This document shows, in pieces, positions 1 through 11,666 of a stretch of 64,000 bases of DNA. Source of the DNA: Porodaedalea pini (Eukaryota; Basidiomycota; Agaricomycetes; Hymenochaetales; Hymenochaetaceae). Where the stretch lies: contig NBAY01000016.1 of NCBI GenBank assembly GCA_002794775.1, positions 1 through 64,000 of the forward strand, in the 5' to 3' direction. A model generated the notes under the pieces. The model was not told where the DNA came from and ran no database searches. It worked only from the letters and a program-made list of their open reading frames with translations. The position numbers and the translations under genes are program-made. The number at the start of each line of letters is the position of its first letter. The stretch's first letter is position 1.

Positions 1-121
1 TCCTTCTGCACGCTCCTTGAGCATGCACACCAACCTCATTCATTTGTGGAATCAATTCTGATTTCTTTCATCGCAATTTTCGCAATTGGGCCTTTCCATC
101 AACCCAGATTCCATTGAACTC

Positions 122-134
122 ATTCACTTCACCC
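122..134. repeat. Target-site duplication of insertion 1 (left copy; right copy 1408-1420)
   Basis: The left copy reads attcacttcaccc and the right copy attcccttcaccc, one mismatch in 13. Removing the intervening DNA plus one copy brings the LINE palm and thumb segments next to each other, although one further single-base indel remains in the LINE frame. Confidence 0.65.
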
Positions 135-1407
135 CGTGCATGGTGTCGTATGCCAAAACTGTTTGACTATTCAAGACTAGCCTCACAGCCCATGGATCAG
201 ATGGCCATTATTCAAATATTTAATTCTAGTCGCTTAGAATTCACATGGCAGAATTACCCCAGATCTCAGAAAATTTAATTAATTCAAAACAATTCATTGC
301 TAACCGGGGGTATTAACTACTGCAAGGCACTAGAATGAAGGTACCAAATAGGCAATATAAATCTAGATACATGGCAAGGTCCCCAATCAAATTAAACCAA
401 AAGAAAATATGAAGGTTCAGAAGACGAATAGCTGAAAGAAAGAAATAACTCTGTTACCATGCATATTGTTGCATGGATATGTCAGCATTCCCACAGAAGT
501 TTATGTAATATTATGGAAGGGAATAACAAGGAATAACAAATGCAAAATAATGGAAAGGCCTAGATCACATTCATAATGAATCCAGACCTTAGAGAACTCA
601 GGTTTAGATCACTCTCTAATGGAAATTTGGAAGGATCTAGAAACAAAGAAAAGCTGTGCATAGATTTGATTGGTTCAGTCTAGAACACAGTAGAATCCTG
701 GCTTAAAGTAGGCCAGAAACATATGGAAAGATCTAGTTATGGGAGCTAGAATATGTTGGAATGTACCAGAACATTTTGGTGGTGGTCTGGAATGATATGT
801 AAAGGTTGAGAAGGTTCTGGAACAAGTATGTCCAGACTTCTAGACCTATTTATAGAACACAGAAAATAGTATAAAGGAAGGGCCTCAGAGCTGCTAGCAG
901 AGGGGAGGGAGATGGAAATTCCCCAATAAGACAGACAGCCAAGTGAATTGTCACTCAAGAGAGATACTCACTGGAGTATTCTAATAAGGTAATTCTCAGC
1001 CAACTGACAGCAAACTAACCCTCTATAGCTAGCTAGTGACCAGGTCCAACCTAATTAGCCAAACTCAAAATCTAAGTGTGAAAATCAGCAAGTAGTTGCT
1101 TGAGTTAAGGAAACTCAAGTATTCAGTAAAAGAGACTCAGTGAAAGTCTAAAGTAAAAAGCTGAAAATCCTTGGTGGATTACTCAAGATCTTCAAGAAAG
1201 GAAATTGGTAAAGTGAATTAGGACATCTTAAACTGCTAACTTTTACAGGTTACAATCTATCAGTACAAGAAATCAAAATCCCTAGTAAAACGAACAACTG
1301 GGAAAAGTTTTGACTTAATAACTAGTCCATTCAACCCCAGTGGAACTGCAATCAACAAGATTCACTATTTGATCTTACTTGCAGTACCAGCAAGACAGCG
1401 GGCATTA
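135..1407. mobile_element. Non-coding insertion 1 (about 1.27 kb) inside the LINE
   Basis: This stretch interrupts the LINE between the palm motif ending at 134 and the thumb region resuming after 1407. It is bordered by a 13-bp direct repeat matching at 12 positions (122-134 and 1408-1420). It is AT-rich, has no credible ORF and no terminal inverted repeats that I can see. It contains an inverted pair CCATGCA/TGCATGG (457-476) and TATA-like sequences near 848-875. Its most striking content is a series of TCYRGA palindromes between 362 and 844. The long target duplication and lack of inverted termini fit a retroposed or SINE-like unit better than an LTR or cut-and-paste element, but the class is unknown. 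Confidence 0.6.
362..844. repeat. Array of TCYRGA palindromes in insertion 1
   Basis: TCTAGA occurs at 362, 636, 679 and 839. TCTGGA occurs at 785 and 816. TCCAGA occurs at 581 and 831. Near matches lie at 559, 603, 732 and 745. All three forms are what CpG to TpG/CpA decay of a TCCGGA palindrome would give: one strand decayed gives TCTGGA or TCCAGA, and both decayed give TCTAGA. Flanks are often GTTC.../...GAAC, suggesting an original site somewhat longer than six bases. Confidence 0.55.
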
Positions 1408-2215
1408 ATTCCCTTCACCCAACCCAACCAGAACATCAACCTTCTCTTATTTTATCTCCTTCCCAAATCATTTCTCCTTGGTCATATATTACATGGCTGG
1501 GCGTCATTTTTCACCATAACTTATCCCCCCATTTACACCTTCACTCCCGGGCTAACAAGGCATTGTCCACTCTTTCTCAATGCTCATTCCTCTTTCACTC
1601 ATCTCATGGCGCATATCTTGAGTACGCCTGGCTCCTTTATTTTAACATTATATGTTCTGTTGCCATTTATGGCACCCAACTTTTCCCAAATTCTCCTGCA
1701 ATCAGTTCCATTTTATTGCCAGTCCAACAGCAAACTCTTTCTCTCATAATATCCCACAACGTCCACAAGGATGCCGTAGGGTCTTTACTTTCAATTCCAC
1801 CCATTGATCTTTTCATTCAATACCAATCTAAACATTTCATCACCTCCTATGTATCATCATCTCGATCTTCTCTTCCTCCTTCTGCAGACATTCACAATTC
1901 ACTCCCAGCTAACATCATTATTCCCAATGTCAATCTTTACCCTATCTTCCCACCTGTTCATTCACGTCTCTCCCTTGTACCACTTACTTCTCGCAAACAC
2001 AGCCTTTCTATCAGATAATCATTTCTTCAACTTTTCAATCATCCCCCTCCCTTTCAATATTTTCTGTTCACAGATGGCTCTGTCATTGAACGGAATGGCA
2101 TCCCCATTGGTGGCCACAGTTATTCTATCATGCATAACAAACGAGAACTTGCATCCTTTGCTTCAGGCACACACAGCCAAAGTAACATCCTCTATGAGGA
2201 ACAGCAGGCCCTTAT

Positions 2216-2225
2216 CACCGGTATC
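2216..2225. repeat. Target-site duplication of insertion 2 (left copy; right copy 3672-3681)
   Basis: A ten-base direct repeat with one C/T difference sits exactly at the interruption of the RNase H frame. The duplicated codons encode Thr-Gly-Ile on both sides. The single difference is at a CpG-like context, in keeping with methylation decay after insertion. Confidence 0.6.
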
Positions 2226-3671
2226 GCGATGCAGACTCTTTTTGTAGACTGAACGGTCGACTCAAGGGCAAATCTATGTTCTTCCCAAGGGAGACTGCGG
2301 TGACTCGATAGTCGAGGAGGGACAACCAAATAGAAATGGAGTGACCGAACGCTCGAGACAATGGCTCTACTGGTTCAGAAGCTTTGCCAAGGCGCTTGAT
2401 TCTGTCAGAATCGAGCTCCCAATGCAGACCCTATAACTATAGCAATTGAAATCTGAAGTTGAGGTAGGTGCAGGCCCATATCAGGCTGTTCCAGACGGTT
2501 TGGATCCCTGGTTGGTGTTCGTTGAGCGTTCAAACGTGCTCAAAAAGGTGCTCAAAGGTGTTCGAACGTATCCCAATGCAATCGAGCGACTTCTTAGTAG
2601 GCAGCAAATGTGCGGGGCAATGGAAGTATGCAGGTATGATACCCTGTTGGGTTTGTCGGGCGCTCGAAGTCTTGGAATATCAGTTTCGAGCATATGTGGT
2701 GAACCGAATGTGCTATTTGAGCAGTTGGCCAAGCTTGTTAAAGCAGAGCAGGGATGAACTGAAGATGAGAATGACTTATAAGACTTGAAATGTGTACTGT
2801 GGGGCAAACTGAGGGTGTATTCCCTCTGCAGAATGAGTACAAAGGTGTGCACTATTTATACTCTGGGCAAAACGAGCTCAGTACTGATGTCGAAAGTACA
2901 TACAGAGGTGGAGGAGTGCGTGCAGTGCGTATTTGAGTCAGAATAGTCATATGTTAGGGATGGAATGACTCGAGAACATGATAAATCACGAACTCAAAGG
3001 GGAATAATGGTTTGACATCAATAAAAAGACCAATGAAACCCAAGAAACTTATCATGTGTGCTCCAACAACTCCATTTGAACGTCCTCAAATGTTCCTAGG
3101 GCATGATGGTGATGAATGCACACTCTGGAAGTGATAGACAATGATAAATAATGCTCGAGCTCCATGGAGAACACGGCGAACAACGGAATCTGGTCGTTCA
3201 AGCGTGATACATTTAACGTCAACAGCCTGGGGACCATTTGAGCGACCCATGCTGGAACCCAATGTGTTCCCTGAGCCCAACCACGTGATCTGGCTGTGCT
3301 ATAAGCATTCGAACGAGTGGATATGAAGTGGAAAGAGTGCTTGAGCACGTATATAGTGGGATATGGAATGAATATAAAGGAAACGAAGTGTTTGAGTGTG
3401 AATAGGAAGTGGTATGAGTGTTCGAATGGGTGTATGAAAGTATTCAAATGTATTTATGAGGTTACTAGTGGATCATATGAAAGATTCGAAGGTATATTGA
3501 CGCTCGAATGGCCGAGTGTGACCATTCGAGTGCATGAAATGTGAAGTGTAAGATAGACAGTGATGAAACAAAGTGCTTGACCGTGTTTATGGGGTTTGTA
3601 TCTGTATATAATAATAAATAAAGCAGGTGGTATGCTGGGATGGCTGACGCCTAAGCGCGAATCGAGCACTA
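2226..3671. mobile_element. Non-coding insertion 2 (about 1.45 kb) inside the LINE RNase H domain
   Basis: The RNase H reading frame stops at 2225 and resumes at 3672-3681 with a repeat of the same three codons (Thr-Gly-Ile). The flanking direct repeat is caccggtatc versus caccggcatc, 9 of 10 identical. The insert has no convincing protein and no clear terminal inverted repeats. It is packed with short palindromes of the form YTCGAR and their CpG-decayed versions. It differs in sequence from insertion 1, so the two are independent arrivals. The class is unknown. Confidence 0.65.
2256..3665. repeat. Array of YTCGAR palindromes in insertion 2
   Basis: TCGA occurs about 18-19 times in 1.4 kb. 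Examples include gttcgaac at 2560, gctcgaag near 2662, cattcgaacg near 3308, gttcgaatgg near 3420, and attcgaag, gctcgaat and attcgagt at 3485-3530. Decayed forms such as gttcaaac, gctcaaag and gtttgag lie between them. Random expectation for a four-base word in this length is about five to six. A tight cluster at 2521-2590 has centres near 23, 31, 41, 53, 63 and 83, roughly one helical turn apart. Confidence 0.55.
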
Positions 3672-4440
3672 CACCGGCATCTCGCACTTTTCCACCCTGT
3701 TAGCGCATTGTGCCCACCCTACCTATCTTTGCATTGTCACAGACTCTGCTAACTGTGCACGTCTCATCTTCTCAGAGGACCCTCTTCATGTGGCCTTTAT
3801 CACAGCTGTTCGCAGACTCTGCGGTATTTTTTTAGCCACTCATCACTCAGCATCCACTATTTCAATACAGTGGCTGCCCTCCCATATGGGATTACCTGGC
3901 AATTCGCGGGCAGACCAGCTCACGTCTCAAGCTTCACATTCGCTGCACAAAAGTCTCGTGCCTGATACATTACCCAACTTACACATGTGATTCTCCACTG
4001 ACCTGCTGGCCAAATGGCGGAACCATGTTTTAAACCTCCGACACCATCGCAGCGCTATTACCGCACCTTTCATTCTATACCCACGATGCCAATTACGGCC
4101 CTTTCTGCGACTTAATCCTGAGAAGCATATCCCCCGCAATCTCCAGTCGAAAGCGGTTGGGATCCTCCTTAACACACACAACATGCATGGTCGAAACCTG
4201 CCAAACCAATGCCCGGACCCACTCTGTACCAAGCACGACGTCCATCACATTCTCAATGTATGCCCTTTCTTTTCACAAATTCGTTGTCAATTTTTCCACA
4301 AGACACACCTCCCACTCTCATTTTCAAATTGGTTCGCACCATCCAACTTCATGCTTCTCATTCAATTCGCGTACTTTTCTTTTCGCCGTCCGCCCGACGC
4401 AATGCCATATTATTCTGACCTCCCACCCGATCTTATATAA

Positions 4441-5069
4441 AGCAAACCTCTAATTTCATTAACGATCATCATTTTTCACATTTACGAAGTCATGTATTTT
4501 GTCACCACGAAGAGTTCCTTTATTCTTTTACTCCCCTTCCTCCCCCTTCCTTTCCTTTTTCTCGCCCCCGTAGAGTGCATAGTGCAGAGTAGTGCAATAT
4601 TACAAACGTAATGACACGTGCAAATGATCTGCGTTCGTTCACGGACCGACATTAATATTTCGCGGTTCCGCTTGTCCTTCTATCAGTGTTGTTACTCTGG
4701 TCATACTAGTACTGCTTTTACCTGCTCTCTCACATGCTGATCATCGGCTCCGGTAAAAAGGAGTGTATATGGGTATTACGACCTACTATGGTCATCCTTA
4801 ACCGCCTGCTCGGCCTTGACGAACTTCTGGATTACGCCCCATGACTGCTCATACGGACAGAAGCTCTATAGTGCTATTACATCACAGAGAGAATATACGT
4901 AGTGCGCAAGGCATTTAGACGTGTCAGGCTCTCCTTCGTCTGTCGAATATACCTTCCTTAATGGTTCTGCCGGGTCGTTGCTCATTGTGCTTACGGGGAA
5001 TCTGAGCAATGATATTTAAAGGACGCAAATAAGAGATCCTACTCCTCCAGTTCGACGTGGCAGTTAGCC
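4441..5069. other. Intergenic region upstream of the GH43 gene
   Basis: There is no gene. The first 130 bases are pyrimidine-rich and follow the LINE end. The rest is unremarkable until a TATA-like element close to the GH43 start. Confidence 0.6.
5013..5020 (+). promoter_or_regulatory. TATA-like element of the GH43 gene
   Basis: The sequence tatttaaa lies 50 bases before the ATG at 5070, a plausible core promoter position for a short-leader secreted enzyme gene. Confidence 0.4.
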
Positions 5070-7212
5070 ATGTTTCCTTTTCTCAACTGCATAGTCCTTG
5101 CTTTGTCTACTTGGGCCGTCCTAGTCTCAGCAGAGAGCGTGATCGTCCCAGGCGCTGCGTGGACCGATACAAGTGGGAATGTGATACAAGCGCATGGAGC
5201 TGGCATTTTGAAGGTTAGTATTCTTGGATTTTGCATCAGACGAGCTCACGTGCTTTTTGCTCCCAGGTCGGTTCGACATTCCACTGGTTTGGTGAAGACA
5301 AAGCGGCAAACAGCGCTTTGTTTTCGGCCGTGTCATGTTACACCGTAAGCACGCCGATTCGGAAGGAGCAGCGTTGTATTTACTTTCCTTTGGACTTTCA
5401 TCCTAGTCCCCAGACCTCGTGAACTGGTCTCGTCATCCTAATGCGCTAACTCCGATATCAGGAACTATGATATCCAACTCTAATATCGTCGAGCGGCCGA
5501 AAGGTATCGTTGTTTTGCACTCTACTATATCTAGGTACTCATCAATAATCTATACCTACAGTCGTATTCAATGAGAAGGTATTTTGCTTACTAGGGTGTA
5601 TAAGTGGATGCTTTAACCTGCAATATGTAGAACCAAGAATATGTGATGTGGTTTCATTCGGACACCTCCGAGTAGGCGCTTCATCAGGCCTTCAGACGGC
5701 TACGAGCTGACTCTTAAGCTAGCTACGGGGCTGCTATGGTCGGTTTGGCGACTGCTGAAACCCCGTGCGGTCCGTAGTTTTCTTGGTGCCTGGCAAGTGT
5801 ATTTTGCTTATAGCTGCTCTCGTCAGGCCCGTATACGTATAAAGGAAGCTGGAAGCCTTTAGGAGCTGACTCCCGAGACGAGGGATTGTTCCTAGACAGT
5901 AAGTAGAAACTTGCATTTCTTACTCTTGTCGCCCATTGATTTGTCCTCTGTTCCCATTTGAAGCCGATAGTATGTTCTTCCCCTTGCTCACTACCTCTCA
6001 TTGCTAACGTACCTTCTGTAGAGTCGGCGTATCTGCTGTATGCATCTGACAACAACCAGAACTTCAAGATTGCTCTCTTGGACTCAAATTACTACAATGT
6101 CACCTCGGTAGTCTCTCAACTCAATGGTTTGTTCATTTCTGAATCTGGGTCATAGAAACTGACTTCCTCTTCCAATATCGCAGGGTCAACCTTGGAAGCT
6201 CCTGGGGTAGTGAATCGTAACGGTGTACGCTGCTCCATGCTGCAGCATCTATTGAAGCTGATATCGGTTGAATAGGTTTACTATCTAATTGCGTCGCACA
6301 CGAGTGGATGGGATCCCAACCCGAATAAATTCTTCACATCATCGGTGAGACTGGTCATCCATGGCGATTGCACATTTACTCGCATATATAAAATTATGTT
6401 CCTAGTCCCTCTCCGGTCCCTGGTCCAGTCAAGCAGACATCGCGCCCGAGAGTACAAGGACCTACTTCTCCCAGAATGCATTCGACCTGCCTTTGGGCTC
6501 GAATGCTATTTATATGGGTGACAGATGGAGGCCGACCCTGCTTGGGAGCAGCCGCTATATCTGGTATCCTCTGGATTGGTCGTCTGGTTCTCCCCAGATC
6601 GTCCCCGCTGATGTTTGGAGCGTTGATTTCAATGCTGGGACGTACACGGCTGCTTCCGGCACGAGTTACGAAGCTGAATCTGGTACATTATCGGGAAATG
6701 CAACCATTCTCAGCAACTCGTCTTTCTCAGGCGGGGAGGCTGTTGGATATCTTGGTAGGCTGCTGAGAGTCAGTTCCCAGCGTTCGTTTTCTGATACATT
6801 GCGGAAGGCAACGGCGGATCTTTAACCATCAACAATGTCCAGGGCAATGGTCGAGGACAATGGGTTACTCTCTACTATGCAAATGCTGACTCAACCTGGA
6901 GAAATACGACTGTCAGGTACTGTTTCCATATCCTTCGCAACCGTGACCCAACTAACCGTTCGTTTTATTCCGGTGAAGTGTGAATGGTGGAGCCAATACG
7001 GTTGTCGACCAGCCTAACACCGGCGGAGGCGACGTTATCCTCAGCGTGCCTGTTAAACTGCACTTGGAAAACGGGGCAAACTCGTTGACCTTTGCGAAGG
7101 GGCAAAGTAGTGCGTCTGACAATTTTTCCTAAATGCCTGGACTGCATTCACTCAACGTCTTTCAGATTACGCTGGTGATTTGGATAAGATTGTTGTCTAC
7201 CAGCAAGGATAA
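5070..7212 (+). CDS. Exo-beta-1,3-galactanase, GH43 with C-terminal CBM35
   Basis: Spliced from about 14 exons, this gives a secreted protein of about 450 residues. It begins with a signal peptide (MFPFLNCIVLALSTWAVLVS). The GH43 domain follows (about residues 25-300), with VPGAAWTDTSG, GILKVGSTFHWFGED, SPDLVNWSRHPNAL, VERPKV, YVMWFHSD, CGPYTY and LGADSRDEGLF. These are the hallmarks of the GH43 subgroup that releases galactose from beta-1,3-galactan side chains of arabinogalactan proteins. A CBM35-type module ends the protein (YEAESGTLSGNA, GNGRGQWVTLYYANAD, VNGGANTVV, DLDKIVVYQ). One exon (5562-5578) is only 17 bases. All junctions found use GT-AG and keep frame, so the gene looks intact. 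It probably acts outside the cell in plant cell-wall breakdown. The subfamily assignment is from recognition, not a search. Confidence 0.88.
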
Positions 7213-7519
7213 GTCGACCCTCCTTAGTGATACTCGTCGACTGGCGTTGAGAAGGGACTCTTGTCAATAATTAGTATATTCGTTGTAGTGAATAGCTGCA
7301 GAATGGCTTGAGTGGAATAAACGTTGAGGGCATTGATTCGTCATCAGCCCTTCGATAGCCGATATGCCGGTGTCCCGCACAGCTTTCGTTTGAAAATCCT
7401 GCGACGGGTCTTCCTCACTCTGCCAATTACTTTCCCTCGCTTATCTCTCATGCGACGTCGGCGCCGATAGATTCTCTCTGTGCTCCTTCATTTCTTCAGG
7501 AAAGGCATAGACATTAGAC
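7213..7519. other. Intergenic region between GH43 and carrier genes
   Basis: A 3' flank and a short promoter; no additional gene or repeat was seen. Confidence 0.5.
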
Positions 7520-8827
7520 ATGACCAAATCTCAGTATCCATTCTGGCTCGGGGGTGTTGCAGCGTCTATGGCTGCATGTTGCACGCACCCGCTTGACTTG
7601 ACCAAGGTGTACGTTCAGTCCTATCTTCCTTATTTTCTCGTACCATTAAATTTGTGTTGCTAGTCGGATGCAGACGTTGGCAAACCAGTTCTCCGGATCT
7701 AAGCCTCCTTCGACTCTCCGTGTTCTTCGAGTAGCTATCGCAGATGCCGGTATCCGTAGTCTCTATACTGGCCTTTCGGCGTCTCTGTTGCGACAGATGT
7801 CATATTCTCTAGTTCGCCTCGGAAGCTACGATGAAATCAAGAGGCGTTTGGCTGGAAACAGCGTCGCGAGCACGGGCCAGCTTCTTTTCGCTGCTGGACT
7901 TGCTGGTGGTCTAGGCGGTGTTGCTGGAAATCCCGCAGGCAAGTCAATATGACTTTGAGCCAGTGCATTGCTGACTTTCTGAGTAGATATCCTTCTGGTA
8001 CGGATGACTACCGACCAGCTACGTCCTCCAAACGAACGTTTTGGCTATTCCAATGCCTTGAGCGGTTTAGTGAGCTTAGTAAAGCAGGAGGGTATGAAAG
8101 GGTTGTATAGAGGCCTCGGAACCAATACTGTAAGTACGCTTAGTCAATATCGATGACCTATGGCTTATTCTCTTCTGAAGTCTAGAGCGATTCTGATGAA
8201 CGTGAGCCTTCTTGCATATTATTGTTATTATTATCAGACACATGTTCTTTAGGCATCACAGGTTGGATCGTAAGCATTCGCAGAACCTAGAATATCTGAA
8301 GTCGCCTCTGATCTGATGTTGCAGCTATGATTTTTTCAAGGAGCTATTGCTTGGGAATCGTCTGCCCGTCTTTGACTATCAGTTCCGAGACGGAATTGGT
8401 CTGCATTGTACAGCGAGTGTCAGCGCAGGATTTGTCGCAACAAGTTCGTGTTGATTTTGCGCAATATATTTTCCTCCCGTTGACGATGATTTCACCAAAG
8501 CTATCTGCGCTCCTTTTGACGTGATGAAGTCGAGATTGATGTCTGTGGTAAGTGAACTAGCTTCTCAAATTTTAGGTGCCTATAACGATGAAACAAAATC
8601 AGTCGCACAGCGCAAGTCCGATCGAAGTCTTCGTCAAATCTCTGAAGGAGGAAGGACCACGATTCCTCTTCAAAGGATGGACGCCTGCTTTCATTCGTCT
8701 TGGCCCAAACACCGTCTTGCTATTTGTTTTCTTTGAGGTAAGTGACCGAACACTGATTATTCGCCTTACTTGTATCATTTATCATTTATCATTTATATAG
8801 CAATTGAAGAAGTTATGGATGAAGTGA
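7520..8827 (+). CDS. Mitochondrial carrier protein, dicarboxylate-carrier type
   Basis: About 285 residues after splicing. The protein starts MTKSQYPFWLGGVAASMAAC and carries the three Px[DE]xx[RK] signature repeats of mitochondrial solute carriers: HPLDLTKVRMQ, NPADILLVRMT and APFDVMKSRLM. Each is followed by a (D/E)Gxx-type loop such as GIRSLYTGL, GMKGLYRGL and GPRFLFKGW. Six membrane helices are expected in the inner membrane. MTTDQLRP-type and SYDxxK motifs make it most like yeast Dic1, which exchanges malate or succinate for phosphate. That substrate is inferred from family resemblance. The first intron follows a GT within codon Val and the last ends shortly before the stop. The frame stays open throughout. 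Confidence 0.85.
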
Positions 8828-9209
8828 AGACATCGGAACGGTATAAGGGTGCGCGAGGCCATAGACTGCAAACAGCTTTGCTCTAGATATCTAGATTTGG
8901 ACGCAGTTTTACCTTATTCACTAGGCGTACTATTGCCAATTTTTGCCTACGTGGATACATTTTCTTGCCATAGATTTATATAAATCCACGTTTGCCAGCT
9001 TAGCGTTGTATATACCATTAATATTTTCTTGAGCTTGAATGCCTTCGCCATGTCCGTGATCTCGCTTAAAAAAGGAATTTCTGGAAAGCGGAAGGTTGCG
9101 CGTTAGATAAGCGTCCAAACATGCCACGCGTCGTTTCGTCGCTTTTCTCCGTTCTCCTTTCACATCTTCCTCGATAACTCGCTTTTCTCTACCGTTTTCT
9201 TCTCAAAAT
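8828..9209. other. Intergenic region between carrier and SUB2
   Basis: AT-rich spacer followed by a pyrimidine-rich leader just before the SUB2 start; no gene seen. Confidence 0.5.
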
Positions 9210-11266
<2,057 letters not shown>

Positions 11267-11666
11267 GATGATGGCGTGCTCGTTGGTACTTTTACAATAG
11301 TTCTTCGCGTTCTTCATGGCTTGGGTGACTGACTGTAGTTGTTGAGTGTTATGCACTCGCTTACGCTTATCTCGGTCGTTTGTAATATTATTCGATTCGC
11401 AATTTCCATTTGGCAGACCTTGAGGAAGCAAACAAGTGTCAATAAGGTTAACACTATTAACAGGACCTGGGGTCGTTATTTAGATGCTTTGTAGATCAGA
11501 TGATCATGGGTGCCGAGTCCCGCTACTGACTAGCTTCGGTAGGTTGCCTTCCTCTCTCCTTTTATTTGAACCACACTCCATAGTACTGTTCTCCCCCGTC
11601 CCTCCGATCTGTGAGTGGCTGTGACTGTAGGACCTATCCGACCATCTGTCGAATTCTTCATTCCCA
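11267..11666. other. Intergenic region between SUB2 and the histidine kinase
   Basis: No gene recognised; contains the SUB2 3' end and presumably the kinase gene promoter. Confidence 0.5.

Larger units (their letters stand above)
1..4440 (+). mobile_element. Decayed non-LTR (LINE-like) retrotransposon, 3' part, twice interrupted
   Basis: Fragments of one LINE open reading frame can be read in order on this strand. At 2-134 the end of the reverse transcriptase palm shows a LGLSIN...IELIHFT motif, with an in-frame stop before it. At about 1440-1990 the thumb shows WLGVIFHHNLS, RANKALSTL and LPVQQQTLSLI. At 2064-2225 and 3673-3990 an RNase H domain keeps all four acidic positions: TDGS, YEEQQAL, TDSANC and GNSRAD. 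At about 4205-4280 a terminal CPDPLC...H...CP zinc-knuckle resembles zf-RVT. Stops and frame changes show it is dead. The 5' part lies outside the window. The family is inferred from motif order only; a Tad/I-type clade with C-terminal RNase H is likely. Two large non-coding insertions split it (separate entries). Confidence 0.85.

Noticed and set aside
754..1357. Possible solo LTR (TGTTGG...TCAACA) with TATA-like boxes
   Set aside because: The five bases on either side do not match, and the TCYRGA array crosses the proposed left end. The 13-bp duplication at 122/1408 gives a better explanation for the whole block.
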